From Candidatus Puniceispirillum marinum IMCC1322 (GTDB taxonomy: Bacteria > Pseudomonadota > Alphaproteobacteria > Puniceispirillales > Puniceispirillaceae), in NCBI RefSeq assembly GCF_000024465.1, contig NC_014010.1, positions 558,001 to 622,000 on the forward strand: 64,000 nt of DNA. The letters are read 5' to 3'. Position numbers and translations under genes: made by a program. Shown here in pieces: positions 48,455 through 57,069 of this stretch (its first letter is position 1; the number at the start of each line of letters is the position of its first letter). A model generated the notes under the pieces. The model saw only the letters and a list, made by a program, of their open reading frames with translations, searched no databases and was not told the origin of the DNA.

Positions 48455-49517
48455 CAGCCAAACTACCGCCAAGCTGGCTTGCGATTGCCGCCCCGTCAAG
48501 CCCAGCCAGACCAATCACAACAAGCTGACCAACTCTAGCCTCGGTATCGCGTGCATAATAGCTATCCACACGCTTGCCAACAGCCTGTACAACCAGAGGA
48601 AGTGCTTTACCGGCTTCCTGTAAACGACCCTTGGCACGCAGAATACCATGCTGACCAGCCAGTTCGGCCAGCTGGGCAGTAAATGTTGCCGCGCTATCAA
48701 CCGACCCCATCGAAATGATAAAAGAGGCAAATTCATCATGGCCATGTTCATGTTCGTGATGATGATCTGGATCATCATCATGATGGTGATGGTGGTGATG
48801 TGCATGTTCGGCGCGCGCATGCGCCTGATCTTCCATATCCAGCCCTAAAATCGCATCCATAGGGGCAACGCCGCCAGCAACCGAAATAATGGGCGTTGGT
48901 TCGTCAAGATGGCGTTCAACCATGGTCCGTGCTTTTGCCGCCCCGTCATCATCCAACATGTCGGCTTTTGATATGACAATCAGATTGGCTGCGGATATCT
49001 GGTCTTCAAATAACTCATCAATCGGGCTTTCGTGATCAAGTTCCGCATCCGCCGCACGTTGCGCTTCGAGTGCCTCAAGATCATGGGCAATCCCCCCCAT
49101 GGCCAGCGCTGGCCCATCAACCAATGTAACAACCCCATCAAGCATCACCCGCGATTTGATGTCTGGCCAGCCAAAGGCCTGAACCAGCGGTTGCGGCAAA
49201 GCCAGACCCGATGTTTCGATCACGATATGATCGGGGGGCGGATCCTGTGCCAGCAATGTCTGAATACTGGGCAGAAAATCATCAGCAACCGTGCAACAGA
49301 TACAGCCATTCGCCAGCTCGATGATATCTTCAGCACGGCATGAATCAGCACCACATTCCTGCAGCATGTCGCCATCCATTCCAATATCCCCGAATTCATT
49401 GACGATCAGTGCCAGCCTTTTGCCATTAGCCTGCATGATTATATTGCGGATCAGGGTTGTCTTTCCCGAACCAAGAAAGCCGGTAATAACAGTTGCTGGA
49501 ATACGGGCTTGTGACAT
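48441..49517 (-). CDS. cobW: CobW-type GTPase metallochaperone
   Basis: A 358-residue G3E-family GTPase. GFLGSGKT (13-20) is the P-loop, GCICCTV (71-77) gives the CxCC metal site, and SKAD (183-186) is the base-specificity motif. Residues 233-260 form a His-rich loop (16 histidines), followed by the CobW C-terminal domain. It is thought to deliver Co(II) to the CobN chelatase. The ATG at 49517 has GAAGG 5 nt upstream; the open frame continues to 49553 without such a site. A strong hairpin separates it from hupE. Confidence 0.92.
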   Translation of the reverse strand: MSQARIPATVITGFLGSGKTTLIRNIIMQANGKRLALIVNEFGDIGMDGDMLQECGADSCRAEDIIELANGCICCTVADDFLPSIQTLLAQDPPPDHIVIETSGLALPQPLVQAFGWPDIKSRVMLDGVVTLVDGPALAMGGIAHDLEALEAQRAADAELDHESPIDELFEDQISAANLIVISKADMLDDDGAAKARTMVERHLDEPTPIISVAGGVAPMDAILGLDMEDQAHARAEHAHHHHHHHDDDPDHHHEHEHGHDEFASFIISMGSVDSAATFTAQLAELAGQHGILRAKGRLQEAGKALPLVVQAVGKRVDSYYARDTEARVGQLVVIGLAGLDGAAIASQLGGSLADASS

Positions 49518-49557
49518 GAAAACCTTCTTTGACTGATTGCTAGAGATAACCAACTAT

Positions 49558-49584
49558 AAAAGGCAGAACTGCGTTCTGCCTTTT
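49558..49584 (-). terminator. Perfect 12-bp hairpin between hupE and cobW
   Basis: AAAAGGCAGAAC (49558-49569) pairs perfectly with GTTCTGCCTTTT (49573-49584) around a 3-nt loop. On the minus strand it starts about 20 nt past the hupE stop and ends in TTTT, the form of an intrinsic terminator. Being symmetrical, it could act both ways, but only hupE ends here. It implies that cobW-cobN-cobO-cobQ either depend on read-through from the riboswitch-controlled hupE transcript or have a promoter in the short gap before cobW. Confidence 0.75.
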
Positions 49585-49603
49585 AACGCATTACGTTAGT
49601 ATA

Positions 49604-50236
49604 TTACATTGCCGGAAAAACCAGCCCTTCGACTAGTTCGACCATATAGGCAACGCCTACACCAGCCATTAATGCACCTGCCAAACGTGGCTGAAGTGAT
49701 GCGGCTGAGGTCGCTTTCCACATATTGACAGCAACATAACCTGCCAACAGGGCAATCGCCATCTGCACAAGGCCAAAGCCAGCAAGATAAGCAATGATCG
49801 GGGTCGCTTCGGCACCAACAACTGCGGCACCATATGCCCAGCCATGAAACAGACCAATGACCGTCGCACCTGCTGTCATTGGAACGATTGATGTAAGCTT
49901 GCCGCGCATGGCAATGACACCCGCAACAATGACGGATGCTGTAATCACAAGCTCGGCAAATGGAAGTGCAATTGCTGAGATGGTCATCATAGTTCCGGCC
50001 ATAGTACCCAGCACGAAGCCAGCAGGCATGATGGCACGCTGTTTATGAAAGGCTGCGATAAGTCCAATCGCCACGACGAAAGCAAAATGGTCAAATCCAA
50101 TGACCGGATGCCCTACACCTGATAAAAAACCATGAAGCAACGTTTGTGGCACTTCACCACCAAGCGGGTGATGCGCAAAAGCATTCGTTAGGGTTATAGA
50201 TGAAAACGCGACTGCTAAAGCAAGAATTCTATGCAT
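49604..50236 (-). CDS. hupE: HupE/UreJ-family protein, probable cobalt transporter
   Basis: A 210-residue integral membrane protein with a signal peptide (cleavage plausible after NAFA), then HHPLGG, HPVIGFDHFAFVVAIGL and about six hydrophobic helices with HGWAYGAAVVG. HupE/UreJ proteins carry nickel or cobalt. The AdoCbl riboswitch directly upstream indicates that this member serves cobalt supply for B12. GGGAG lies 7 nt before the ATG and can pair with upstream bases. Confidence 0.87.
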   Translation of the reverse strand: MHRILALAVAFSSITLTNAFAHHPLGGEVPQTLLHGFLSGVGHPVIGFDHFAFVVAIGLIAAFHKQRAIMPAGFVLGTMAGTMMTISAIALPFAELVITASVIVAGVIAMRGKLTSIVPMTAGATVIGLFHGWAYGAAVVGAEATPIIAYLAGFGLVQMAIALLAGYVAVNMWKATSAASLQPRLAGALMAGVGVAYMVELVEGLVFPAM

Positions 50237-50240
50237 TTAG

Positions 50241-50279
50241 GTACTCCCAAAATTAAGCCCTCAGGCTGTTGCGGGGTAC
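50241..50279 (-). promoter_or_regulatory. Possible Shine-Dalgarno-masking stem in the hupE leader
   Basis: On the minus-strand mRNA, GUACCCC (50273-50279) can pair with GGGAGUAC (50241-50248), which contains the hupE ribosome site, leaving one bulged A. Inside this, AGCC and GGCU form a further 4-bp stem around UGAG. This is a candidate expression platform by which the riboswitch could block translation of hupE. It is a hand-drawn fold only. Confidence 0.4.
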
Positions 50280-50344
50280 ATTGATGACGGCGTTCAAAAA
50301 TTGGACGACATCTTCACGGCACTCCCCGACCGTTTGAATCCGTA

Positions 50345-50550
50345 TTTCAAGGCAGGTCTCCTGGCTTATGGCCATTTGTTCTCCGGCCTTCCCAGTGCTT
50401 TCAAGGGTTAACCTTGGCAGACACCAGTGGCATTTCGAAGAACGACCAGTTCACAGTCGCGGGGACGGCTATGGAGTCGGATGGCTTGTTTCATCCTTAA
50501 CCATATTCCCTCTTTAAGGCATGATGCTTGGCATCAAAGCCACCTCTAAT
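50345..50550 (-). ncRNA. Adenosylcobalamin (B12) riboswitch
   Basis: Read on the minus strand, all main conserved elements appear in order. GGTGGC is near 50540-50545, followed by AAAGAGGGAA, the CATCCGACTCC and CCCCGCGACTGTGA stretches, then GCCACTGG (50424-50431), GGGAAGGCCG (50384-50393) and the B12 box AGCCAGGAGACCTGCC (50351-50366). It lies about 110 nt ahead of hupE. Between riboswitch and cobD there is a TTGACT (-35-like, 50585-50590), but no convincing -10 was found. It should lower hupE expression, and perhaps the downstream cobW-N-O-Q genes, when AdoCbl is plentiful. Confidence 0.95.
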
Positions 50551-50611
50551 ACTGATTAAAGTGTTCTCACAATACGATGATAGAAGTCAACCAATTGCGT
50601 CATCGTTTAGC

Positions 50612-51595
50612 CTAACTTCGCCAGATTTGAATTGAATTATGCAACCTATCCATTTCAGTGCTGTCGCGCAGCAACCCAAAACGCATCAAGTCCGGCCATT
50701 CACGGTATATGCGCGTCCAGATTCCTGTCTTTGCCAGATGCTCATGCAATGACAGCGCATCGGCATCACGGATCGTTTGAAACAGAAATGTACCGCCGAT
50801 AATGCTTAGATTCGCATTGGTCAGAATTTTGGCCAGTTCAGCGGCCTGTTGTTCCAAAACATCTTTGTGATTTTTGATCCAGTCATCATCCTGTAATGCT
50901 AAGGTTCCTGCCATTAAAGCCACATTATTCACGGCCCATGGACCCAGCATGCCACGCATAGCATCGCTGTAGGTTGGTGATGTCATGGCAAAACCCAGCC
51001 GCACGCCTGCCAAACCAAAAAACTTTCCAAATGACCGTAAGTGAATGACGCAGGAATAGTCCGATAAATCAGCAAAAAGTTCTGCCCCTTCAGCATTATC
51101 CAAAAAGGCACCATCAATAATCAGCAGACCGCCCTTGCGTTCAATTTTCGACGCCAAAGCATTCAAATCTGTATATCTGTCACCTGTGGGGTTATTTGGA
51201 AAAACAACGACCGCGTGATCAGCTTCATCCGGCATCACATCACCATCAACAATATTATGACCGGCGTCTGCCCAGCAATGGGCATGCTCATTGTAAGTGG
51301 GCTGACGAATCCAGACAGTTCCGACGTTCACAAGCCGCGGAATAATTTGCAAGAATGCCTGTGTGCCAGCCCCTGCCATAACAGTTAGCCGATCAGGTAC
51401 CTTGTAGGCATGGCGCGCGGCCTGAACGCAGGCCGTGAGCGAGGCTGCAGTTGGTAATGCTTGCAATGCGTCAACGGTAATCGGCGATAAGGGATAGATA
51501 AACGGGCTTATACCTGTTGAAAGATCAAGCATATCATCCGGTGCAAAGCCATATCGGGCTGCGGCAACGTCAATATTTCCACCATGCTCACGCAT
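50612..51595 (-). CDS. cobD: Threonine-phosphate decarboxylase
   Basis: A 327-residue PLP class I/II aminotransferase-fold enzyme (Salmonella CobD, Pseudomonas CobC) that makes (R)-1-aminopropan-2-yl phosphate for the corrin side arm. MREHGGNIDVAAARYG and DLSTGISPF are the family start; FPNNPTGD, the IDGAF aspartate D161 and the PLP lysine K191 in RSFGKFFGLAGVRLGF follow. It overlaps the asparaginase gene by 8 nt and lies upstream of the riboswitch, so it is not under its control. Confidence 0.91.
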   Translation of the reverse strand: MREHGGNIDVAAARYGFAPDDMLDLSTGISPFIYPLSPITVDALQALPTAASLTACVQAARHAYKVPDRLTVMAGAGTQAFLQIIPRLVNVGTVWIRQPTYNEHAHCWADAGHNIVDGDVMPDEADHAVVVFPNNPTGDRYTDLNALASKIERKGGLLIIDGAFLDNAEGAELFADLSDYSCVIHLRSFGKFFGLAGVRLGFAMTSPTYSDAMRGMLGPWAVNNVALMAGTLALQDDDWIKNHKDVLEQQAAELAKILTNANLSIIGGTFLFQTIRDADALSLHEHLAKTGIWTRIYREWPDLMRFGLLRDSTEMDRLHNSIQIWRS

Positions 51596-52643
51596 ATGAA
51601 GCCTTTATACCCCCATCGAAGGTGATGTCACCAATCTCATCGCCTTCCCAATTTCGAAGAACAGGTCTGAAAAAGGCATCAAGCGAGGCTGGAATATCAT
51701 ACCCAATCGCATGTAAAACTGCGCCAAGCGCGACTTCGGTAGCGCGTGTTTGCCCATCACGACATTTTATCATCACCCCCAAACCCAGTTCATGAAGGGC
51801 TGCGGCATATACGCCCTCGGCACCAGTCTTTCCGGTGATGCGGGTACCAAAGGCGGCAGCAAGTGCGCTACATAGACGCCTGTCCCCCGCCAGCAAGAGT
51901 GGTGCGGATGCAATGCCGCGGATAATGCGCATGCAAGCCTCAGCCCTGTGCGTTGGCAATTGATCATGATCGGCAAACAAAGCAAAAGCCCGGGCCCAAT
52001 TGCCCAATGGGGCACTGACCGCTGGCGCGCCGCACCCGTCAAATCCATGTGCATAACTCAATATATCAACGCCTGTCATGGCATCCAAAACACCAATAAT
52101 CGATTGTTGAACCGGATGTGTTATGTCCGCATAGCCGTCGTAGGTCACACCCATCAGCTTTGCTAGTATCAGCATCCCACTATGTTTGCCGCTACAGTTG
52201 TTATGAATGCGTTCAAGCGCTTTTAGATTTTGCACCTGTTCAACCATAGCATTACGTTCAATCGACCAATGCGCACCACAGACAAGACAGCTTGGTGCCA
52301 GATCAAATTTTTGAAGCAATTGCGAGACCGCCGCACTATGTATTGGCTGACCATTATGGCTGGCGCAGATGATCGACCAGTCCGTATCATCAATAGCTGG
52401 AACCATCTGGCCTAGCGCATATTTTTCGGCCAAAGCTATCGCTTGAAGCGGCTTCATTGCCGAGCGTGGGAAAATAGGTCGTTCGACATCACCCAGGCCG
52501 ACAATCACCTTGCCATCGGCGTCGCACACGGCAATGTCAACCGCATGATAACTCTCTAATGAGTGATTACGATTTACCTTTACAATGAGCGGCTCATCGC
52601 TGTGTAGAGGCAAACTCTGACGAGGTGTAATAATCTGGGTCAT
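51588..52643 (-). CDS. Asparaginase, COG4448 (AnsA/Rhizobium etli) type
   Basis: A 351-residue protein of the asparaginase family represented in Rhizobium etli. Visible blocks are PIFPRSAMKPLQAIAL, ICASHNGQPIHSA, CLVCGAHWSIER, HNNCSGKHSGML and GFDGCGAPAVS. The cysteines and SGKHSG block belong to the active site in this family. It is not related to the E. coli asparaginases. It should hydrolyse asparagine, though acting on another amide is possible. An 8-nt overlap couples it to cobD; the fusion protein gene lies 30 nt upstream. Confidence 0.85.
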   Translation of the reverse strand: MTQIITPRQSLPLHSDEPLIVKVNRNHSLESYHAVDIAVCDADGKVIVGLGDVERPIFPRSAMKPLQAIALAEKYALGQMVPAIDDTDWSIICASHNGQPIHSAAVSQLLQKFDLAPSCLVCGAHWSIERNAMVEQVQNLKALERIHNNCSGKHSGMLILAKLMGVTYDGYADITHPVQQSIIGVLDAMTGVDILSYAHGFDGCGAPAVSAPLGNWARAFALFADHDQLPTHRAEACMRIIRGIASAPLLLAGDRRLCSALAAAFGTRITGKTGAEGVYAAALHELGLGVMIKCRDGQTRATEVALGAVLHAIGYDIPASLDAFFRPVLRNWEGDEIGDITFDGGIKASYA

Positions 52644-52673
52644 TGGGCACCTATATCATGATCATGTGTCAGC

Positions 52674-55600
52674 CTAAACATCATTTATGATTTGTGCTTC
52701 ATGTAAAACGCTATCTAGTCGCGTCAATAAAAGGTCTGCATCTTTGTGATCAATTGTCAAAGGGGGACGAATTTTCAGCACATTATCCCATGGCCCATCT
52801 GTGCCGATAAGAATACGATGCGCGCGTAGCCGGTTTGAAACATATCCTGCCAGATGCGTTGCTGGTGTCTTGATAGCAGGATCAGTAACCAGCTCTATAC
52901 CAGTAAACAACCCCATGCCACGAACATCGCCTACAATCTGATATTTATCCTGTAATATGCGATAACCATCTAGCAAGTGATGCCCAATTGTCTCGGCATT
53001 TTTCTGCAAATCTTCGTCATCGATAATGTCCAGCACCTCTGCCCCTATCAGACAAGCCAGCGTAGTGCCACCGAATGTCGAGAAAAACTCCATTCCGTTA
53101 ACGAATGAGTCAGCGATAGCTTTGGTGGTTGCAACAACACCAATAGGGTGACCATTACCAATAGGTTTTCCAAGCACAACCATGTCAGGGCTGGCATCTT
53201 GCTGTTCAAACCCCCAATAGACACTGCCGAGCCGCCCTAACCCGGTTTGCACTTCATCAGCAATACAGACACCTCCTGCCTTGCGCACGCGTGCATACAC
53301 CTCTTTCAAATAGCCTTCTGGCGGGATGATCTGTCCCCCAACACTGGGAAAACTCTCGGCGATAAATCCTGCAAGACCTGCGCCCTTTTTATCAATCGCC
53401 GCTATAGAATCATCAACGCTGGCCGCATATTTGGCACCTGCGCACGGATCATCATATCCGAACTTGCCACGATAGGGGTCAGCCACCTCGACCACTTCAA
53501 CCCAGTCAGGTGCCCCCTCGCCCCCCGGCCCATTAAATTTATAAGGACTTATATCAATCGTTCCGGTGGTATGACCATGATAGCCATGATCCTGAACGAT
53601 CATATGTTTCTGGCCTGTATGCGCACGCGCAAGCCGGAGTGCCAATTCATTAGCTTCTGACCCCGATGTCAGGAAATAGAAATGATCGAGATGATCTGGC
53701 AAGCGTGCCCGCAAGCTATCAGCAAATTTAATCTGTGCCGGATGCAGATAACGCGTATTCGTATTTATCATTTGCAACTGGCGCGCGGCAATCGCCTGTA
53801 AACGTGGGTGCGCATGCCCCACATGCGGTACATTGTTATAGGCATCAAGATAAGTGCGGCCATATTGGTCATAAAGATAATTGCGCCAGCCGCGTAACAA
53901 CATGACTGGTGCTTTATATGATAATTTCAGATTGGCGCCAAAGCGCTCGCCTCGTGCTACCTGCGCATTATCGGTGCTGGCAATATCATAAAGCATACGC
54001 GCTTCATCCAGCCCCAGCAAAGCCGCCGGATTGGGATATAAGGCAGCGTAAAATGCTACATCATCCGGATCAGCAACACCAGGCCAGTCATCACCATGCA
54101 ATATCAGACTTATACCAAGCTGAAAATGAAGATGCGGTTGCCAGCCACCATTAACCGCAACTGATCCAAGGGTGGCAAATTTTGTGCCTTTGTTTATAGT
54201 TTGACCGGGAGTTAGCGTGGCTATTGAATGTGGATCAAGATGGCCATAAAGGGTGTAAAAATCGTCACCATGTGCGGTCTTGTGAGCAAGTACAACGACG
54301 CCGCCATAATCAAGACGTTGCGCGCGATCAACCGCACTCACAACAATCGCATCATAAGGGGCAAATACAGCCTGATCATCCGGCGCAAACACGTCTATGC
54401 CCAGATGCATGGTTCGCCGCCCGTCAACGGAATGCGCTGCGGTTAGAAACGCCGCCTCGGTGTAAACCAATCTGGGCTCAAGGTAATGGCCGACTAGCGC
54501 CTTGGGCGCATCATCATCTGGCATTTCTATAAGTCGGGTAGCTTCTGCGCTGGTCAGATTAGTGGGATTCTGAGGTATAACCGTATCACCTACAGCGCAT
54601 GAACAAAGTGGCATATTGGCAAGATCAAACCCAAATACAGGTGCAAAATCAGCTTTATTGCTGTTGATCCATTCTAGGGTTTGCTTGGAAAACGGCGTAA
54701 TATCCAACCCGCATGCTAGCCGCAAACGCGCTGTCACTTCGTCATTTTCGATATGCTGGAATTTATGCAAGAAAGAACGGATCGGTGCCTGTGATACCAT
54801 TACATAAGGATCATCAGGGCGCTCTTTAGCCATCACGCCAGCATTCACCATGCTTACGGCAAACCGTGTCAACACCAAAGGATAGATCAGCGCTATATCA
54901 TCAGATGTCAACGGATAAGCCCGGTGGTAGCCAGCAACAACTGCGGATAATTTTTCAAGTGGGCGCGGATCATCAAGAATAATATAAGCTGCTAGAATGG
55001 CTAAATCGCAAACCGCAGGTGCCATGATCATATCACCAAAATCAACGATACCTGTTAATGTCGGGGTTGGTATCATTCCAGCAGAATCCATACCGGGCGT
55101 TACCAGCAGGTTATAATCATTGGGATCATTGTGGATCGCTGTTTTTGGTCGCTTTGCCAGCGCGGCGCTGATATACGCGCGGTAATCATCAATAATCGTA
55201 CCAACGATCTGACGGTCATCTGGATCACCCAGCACCGACATATGGTCATAGATCCAGTCAGCACGGGTTAAATCCCACTTCATTTCGCGGGATAATTCAG
55301 CATGCGAAAAATCTGCAAGTGCAGCCGTCACCCGACCACACTTATAGCCAATATCATCAAGCAATAGACTATTATGCGGGCGAATGTCGGCAAGTGGTTG
55401 GCCTTGCAAACTCGTCATCATCCAGATCAAGCGCGCAATTCCATTAGTATCAACCGCCTTGTGATAGGATCGTCCATCACTTGTCGATATGATTCGAGGC
55501 ACAGGCACATCAGGGATAATCTTGGCGATATGAGTCAACGCCGCAATCTGCATATCAATATGCGCTAATGAACAATCGGGGGGTGCGATTTTGGCAACAG

Positions 55601-55751
55601 CGATAATCTTACCCTGATCATAAATACCAATATTGGTGTCATATTCGCCATTTAATCCTAGCACTTCACCCGACATGCCAAACTCAGATGCGAATATTTG
55701 TTTCCAATGGGCTGTATCAGATGGTGATAATATGGGTGTTTTGGCAGACAT
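52674..55751 (-). CDS. Three-module fusion: APH-type kinase, M23 peptidase fold, class III aminotransferase
   Basis: 1025 residues in three modules. The APH-type small-molecule kinase (about 15-340) has a catalytic loop HNDPNDYNLL (207-216) and metal-binding DFG (237-239). The M23/LytM-like domain (about 440-560) keeps HLGID (H449, D453) and the PHLHF pair (H540, H542). The class III PLP aminotransferase (about 600-1025) has SGSEANELAL, ADEVQTGLGR and lysine K862 in LGKPIGNGHP. Similar kinase and aminotransferase-fold pairs act as hydroxylysine kinase and phospho-lyase, so phosphorylation then elimination of an amino alcohol is plausible. No signal peptide is seen. ATG at 55751 is used. Confidence 0.87.
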   Translation of the reverse strand: MSAKTPILSPSDTAHWKQIFASEFGMSGEVLGLNGEYDTNIGIYDQGKIIAVAKIAPPDCSLAHIDMQIAALTHIAKIIPDVPVPRIISTSDGRSYHKAVDTNGIARLIWMMTSLQGQPLADIRPHNSLLLDDIGYKCGRVTAALADFSHAELSREMKWDLTRADWIYDHMSVLGDPDDRQIVGTIIDDYRAYISAALAKRPKTAIHNDPNDYNLLVTPGMDSAGMIPTPTLTGIVDFGDMIMAPAVCDLAILAAYIILDDPRPLEKLSAVVAGYHRAYPLTSDDIALIYPLVLTRFAVSMVNAGVMAKERPDDPYVMVSQAPIRSFLHKFQHIENDEVTARLRLACGLDITPFSKQTLEWINSNKADFAPVFGFDLANMPLCSCAVGDTVIPQNPTNLTSAEATRLIEMPDDDAPKALVGHYLEPRLVYTEAAFLTAAHSVDGRRTMHLGIDVFAPDDQAVFAPYDAIVVSAVDRAQRLDYGGVVVLAHKTAHGDDFYTLYGHLDPHSIATLTPGQTINKGTKFATLGSVAVNGGWQPHLHFQLGISLILHGDDWPGVADPDDVAFYAALYPNPAALLGLDEARMLYDIASTDNAQVARGERFGANLKLSYKAPVMLLRGWRNYLYDQYGRTYLDAYNNVPHVGHAHPRLQAIAARQLQMINTNTRYLHPAQIKFADSLRARLPDHLDHFYFLTSGSEANELALRLARAHTGQKHMIVQDHGYHGHTTGTIDISPYKFNGPGGEGAPDWVEVVEVADPYRGKFGYDDPCAGAKYAASVDDSIAAIDKKGAGLAGFIAESFPSVGGQIIPPEGYLKEVYARVRKAGGVCIADEVQTGLGRLGSVYWGFEQQDASPDMVVLGKPIGNGHPIGVVATTKAIADSFVNGMEFFSTFGGTTLACLIGAEVLDIIDDEDLQKNAETIGHHLLDGYRILQDKYQIVGDVRGMGLFTGIELVTDPAIKTPATHLAGYVSNRLRAHRILIGTDGPWDNVLKIRPPLTIDHKDADLLLTRLDSVLHEAQIINDV

Positions 55752-55876
55752 CAAAGTTCACTCACTTCAAAAAAAGGGATATGCCAACAGGTATTTTGAC
55801 AGCAGAACACATACATCATACAACAGGATTATCGACCTGCCGATCATTTCGCACCAATTTACAGTGGAAATATGTC

Positions 55877-56626
55877 ATGCGCCATTATTTCATCACCGGA
55901 GTCAGCTCAGGCATAGGGGCTGCGTTAGTATCCGCCTTGAGCCCACACGCAAAAATCACAGGCGTTGCACGGCGTCGGGATCGGCTTGACGCGCTGGCAA
56001 AAGAAAATGACAATTTTCATCCTATCGCCGCCGATGTTACCGACCCAAAAGCGATGCAGTCCGCGGTCAATGATGCGATAAAGACCTCTGGTTCGATTGA
56101 TGTGGCGATCCTCAATGCTGGTATCTATACCCCGCAAGATGGAAGCAAAATAGAGCCAGCCGTTTTTCAACAGCATATGGATGTAAATTATATGGGCGTT
56201 ATTAATGCGCTAGCGCCAATAGTTGCTGATATGACTGACAAAAAACAAGGGCATATAGCCATTACGTCATCAGTTGCTGGATGGCGAGGTCTTCCTAAAT
56301 CAGCCGCTTATGGCCCCACGAAAGCCGCACTTATTTCCCTAGCTGAGTCGCTTTATTTTGACCTCTTTCCCAAGGGTATAAAGCTGCAAGTCATCTGCCC
56401 CGGTTTTGTTGAAAGCGAAGCCACAGCCATCAATGATTTTGAGATGCCTGATTTGCTAACAAGCAAACAAGCAGCAACGCATATTCTCAACGGGCTGGAG
56501 GGTGACGATTTCATCGTTGATTTTCCAAAATCATTTACCCGCAAAATGAAATTTCTGAAATATCTGCCTGACCGGCTATTTTTCAAATTTGTTGCGCGGC
56601 AAACCGGATACAAAAAACAGTCATGA
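55877..56626 (+). CDS. Short-chain dehydrogenase/reductase
   Basis: A 249-residue SDR. The NAD(P) site is FITGVSSGIGAAL at the N-terminus, NAGIYTP follows, the catalytic serine is in AITSSVAGWRG, and the YxxxK pair is Y and K in SAAYGPTKAAL. The C-terminal 40 residues are basic and hydrophobic, suggesting membrane contact. The frame is open from 55688 with an ATG at 55781, but 55877 gives the standard start, with GGAA upstream. Its stop overlaps the NTF2-like gene by 4 nt. Confidence 0.87.
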   Translation: MRHYFITGVSSGIGAALVSALSPHAKITGVARRRDRLDALAKENDNFHPIAADVTDPKAMQSAVNDAIKTSGSIDVAILNAGIYTPQDGSKIEPAVFQQHMDVNYMGVINALAPIVADMTDKKQGHIAITSSVAGWRGLPKSAAYGPTKAALISLAESLYFDLFPKGIKLQVICPGFVESEATAINDFEMPDLLTSKQAATHILNGLEGDDFIVDFPKSFTRKMKFLKYLPDRLFFKFVARQTGYKKQS

Positions 56627-57069
56627 AAGCCAAACAGCGCACTGATATCATTCAAGCCTATGTCGCCGCCTTTACCAATCTTCGCAGTGACAATATCGAC
56701 ACGCTTTTATCGCTGGTTGATAATGATGTCCGCTTTAGCGATCCATTCAATGATGTTCAGTCTAAAGACAGTTTTTGCGCCATCTTTGAACATATGTTCA
56801 AAACCTGTGATAAGCCGCGTTTTTCCGTAACAGATATCGCTTATTCGGATCAGCTGGCATATCTACGCTGGGAGATGACCGCCAGGCTGAAAAGCTGGCC
56901 TAAATCAGACCTGTTCCTATCAGGTATGAGCGAAATTCATATCGGCGAGGATGGATTAATAACCGCGCATGTCGATCATTGGGACAGTGCCAGTCAACTT
57001 CTGGCAAAGTTACCTGTGATTAAAACCCTGATGCGTCCAATATTGCGGCTTTTCAGGATACCGGTCTGA
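56623..57069 (+). CDS. SnoaL/NTF2-like protein
   Basis: A 148-residue cone-shaped NTF2-fold protein with VDNDVRFSDPFNDVQSKDSF near the start and a C-terminal tail (VIKTLMRPILRLFRIPV) of basic and hydrophobic residues. In other alphaproteobacteria a gene of this kind pairs with an SDR gene beside a cyclopropane-synthase-like gene. No catalytic function is established. It overlaps the SDR gene by 4 nt and the convergent DUF3833 gene by 17 nt. Confidence 0.78.
   Translation: MKAKQRTDIIQAYVAAFTNLRSDNIDTLLSLVDNDVRFSDPFNDVQSKDSFCAIFEHMFKTCDKPRFSVTDIAYSDQLAYLRWEMTARLKSWPKSDLFLSGMSEIHIGEDGLITAHVDHWDSASQLLAKLPVIKTLMRPILRLFRIPV

Noticed and set aside
50250-50370. Open frame running out of the riboswitch B12 box on the minus strand (about 38 codons, ending shortly before hupE)
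   Set aside because: It has no start codon and begins inside the structured B12 box, so it is probably chance.
55781-55876. N-terminal extension of the SDR from an upstream ATG
   Set aside because: The SDR fold begins at the 55877 start, and the upstream ATG has its purine-rich stretch too close to act as a ribosome site.
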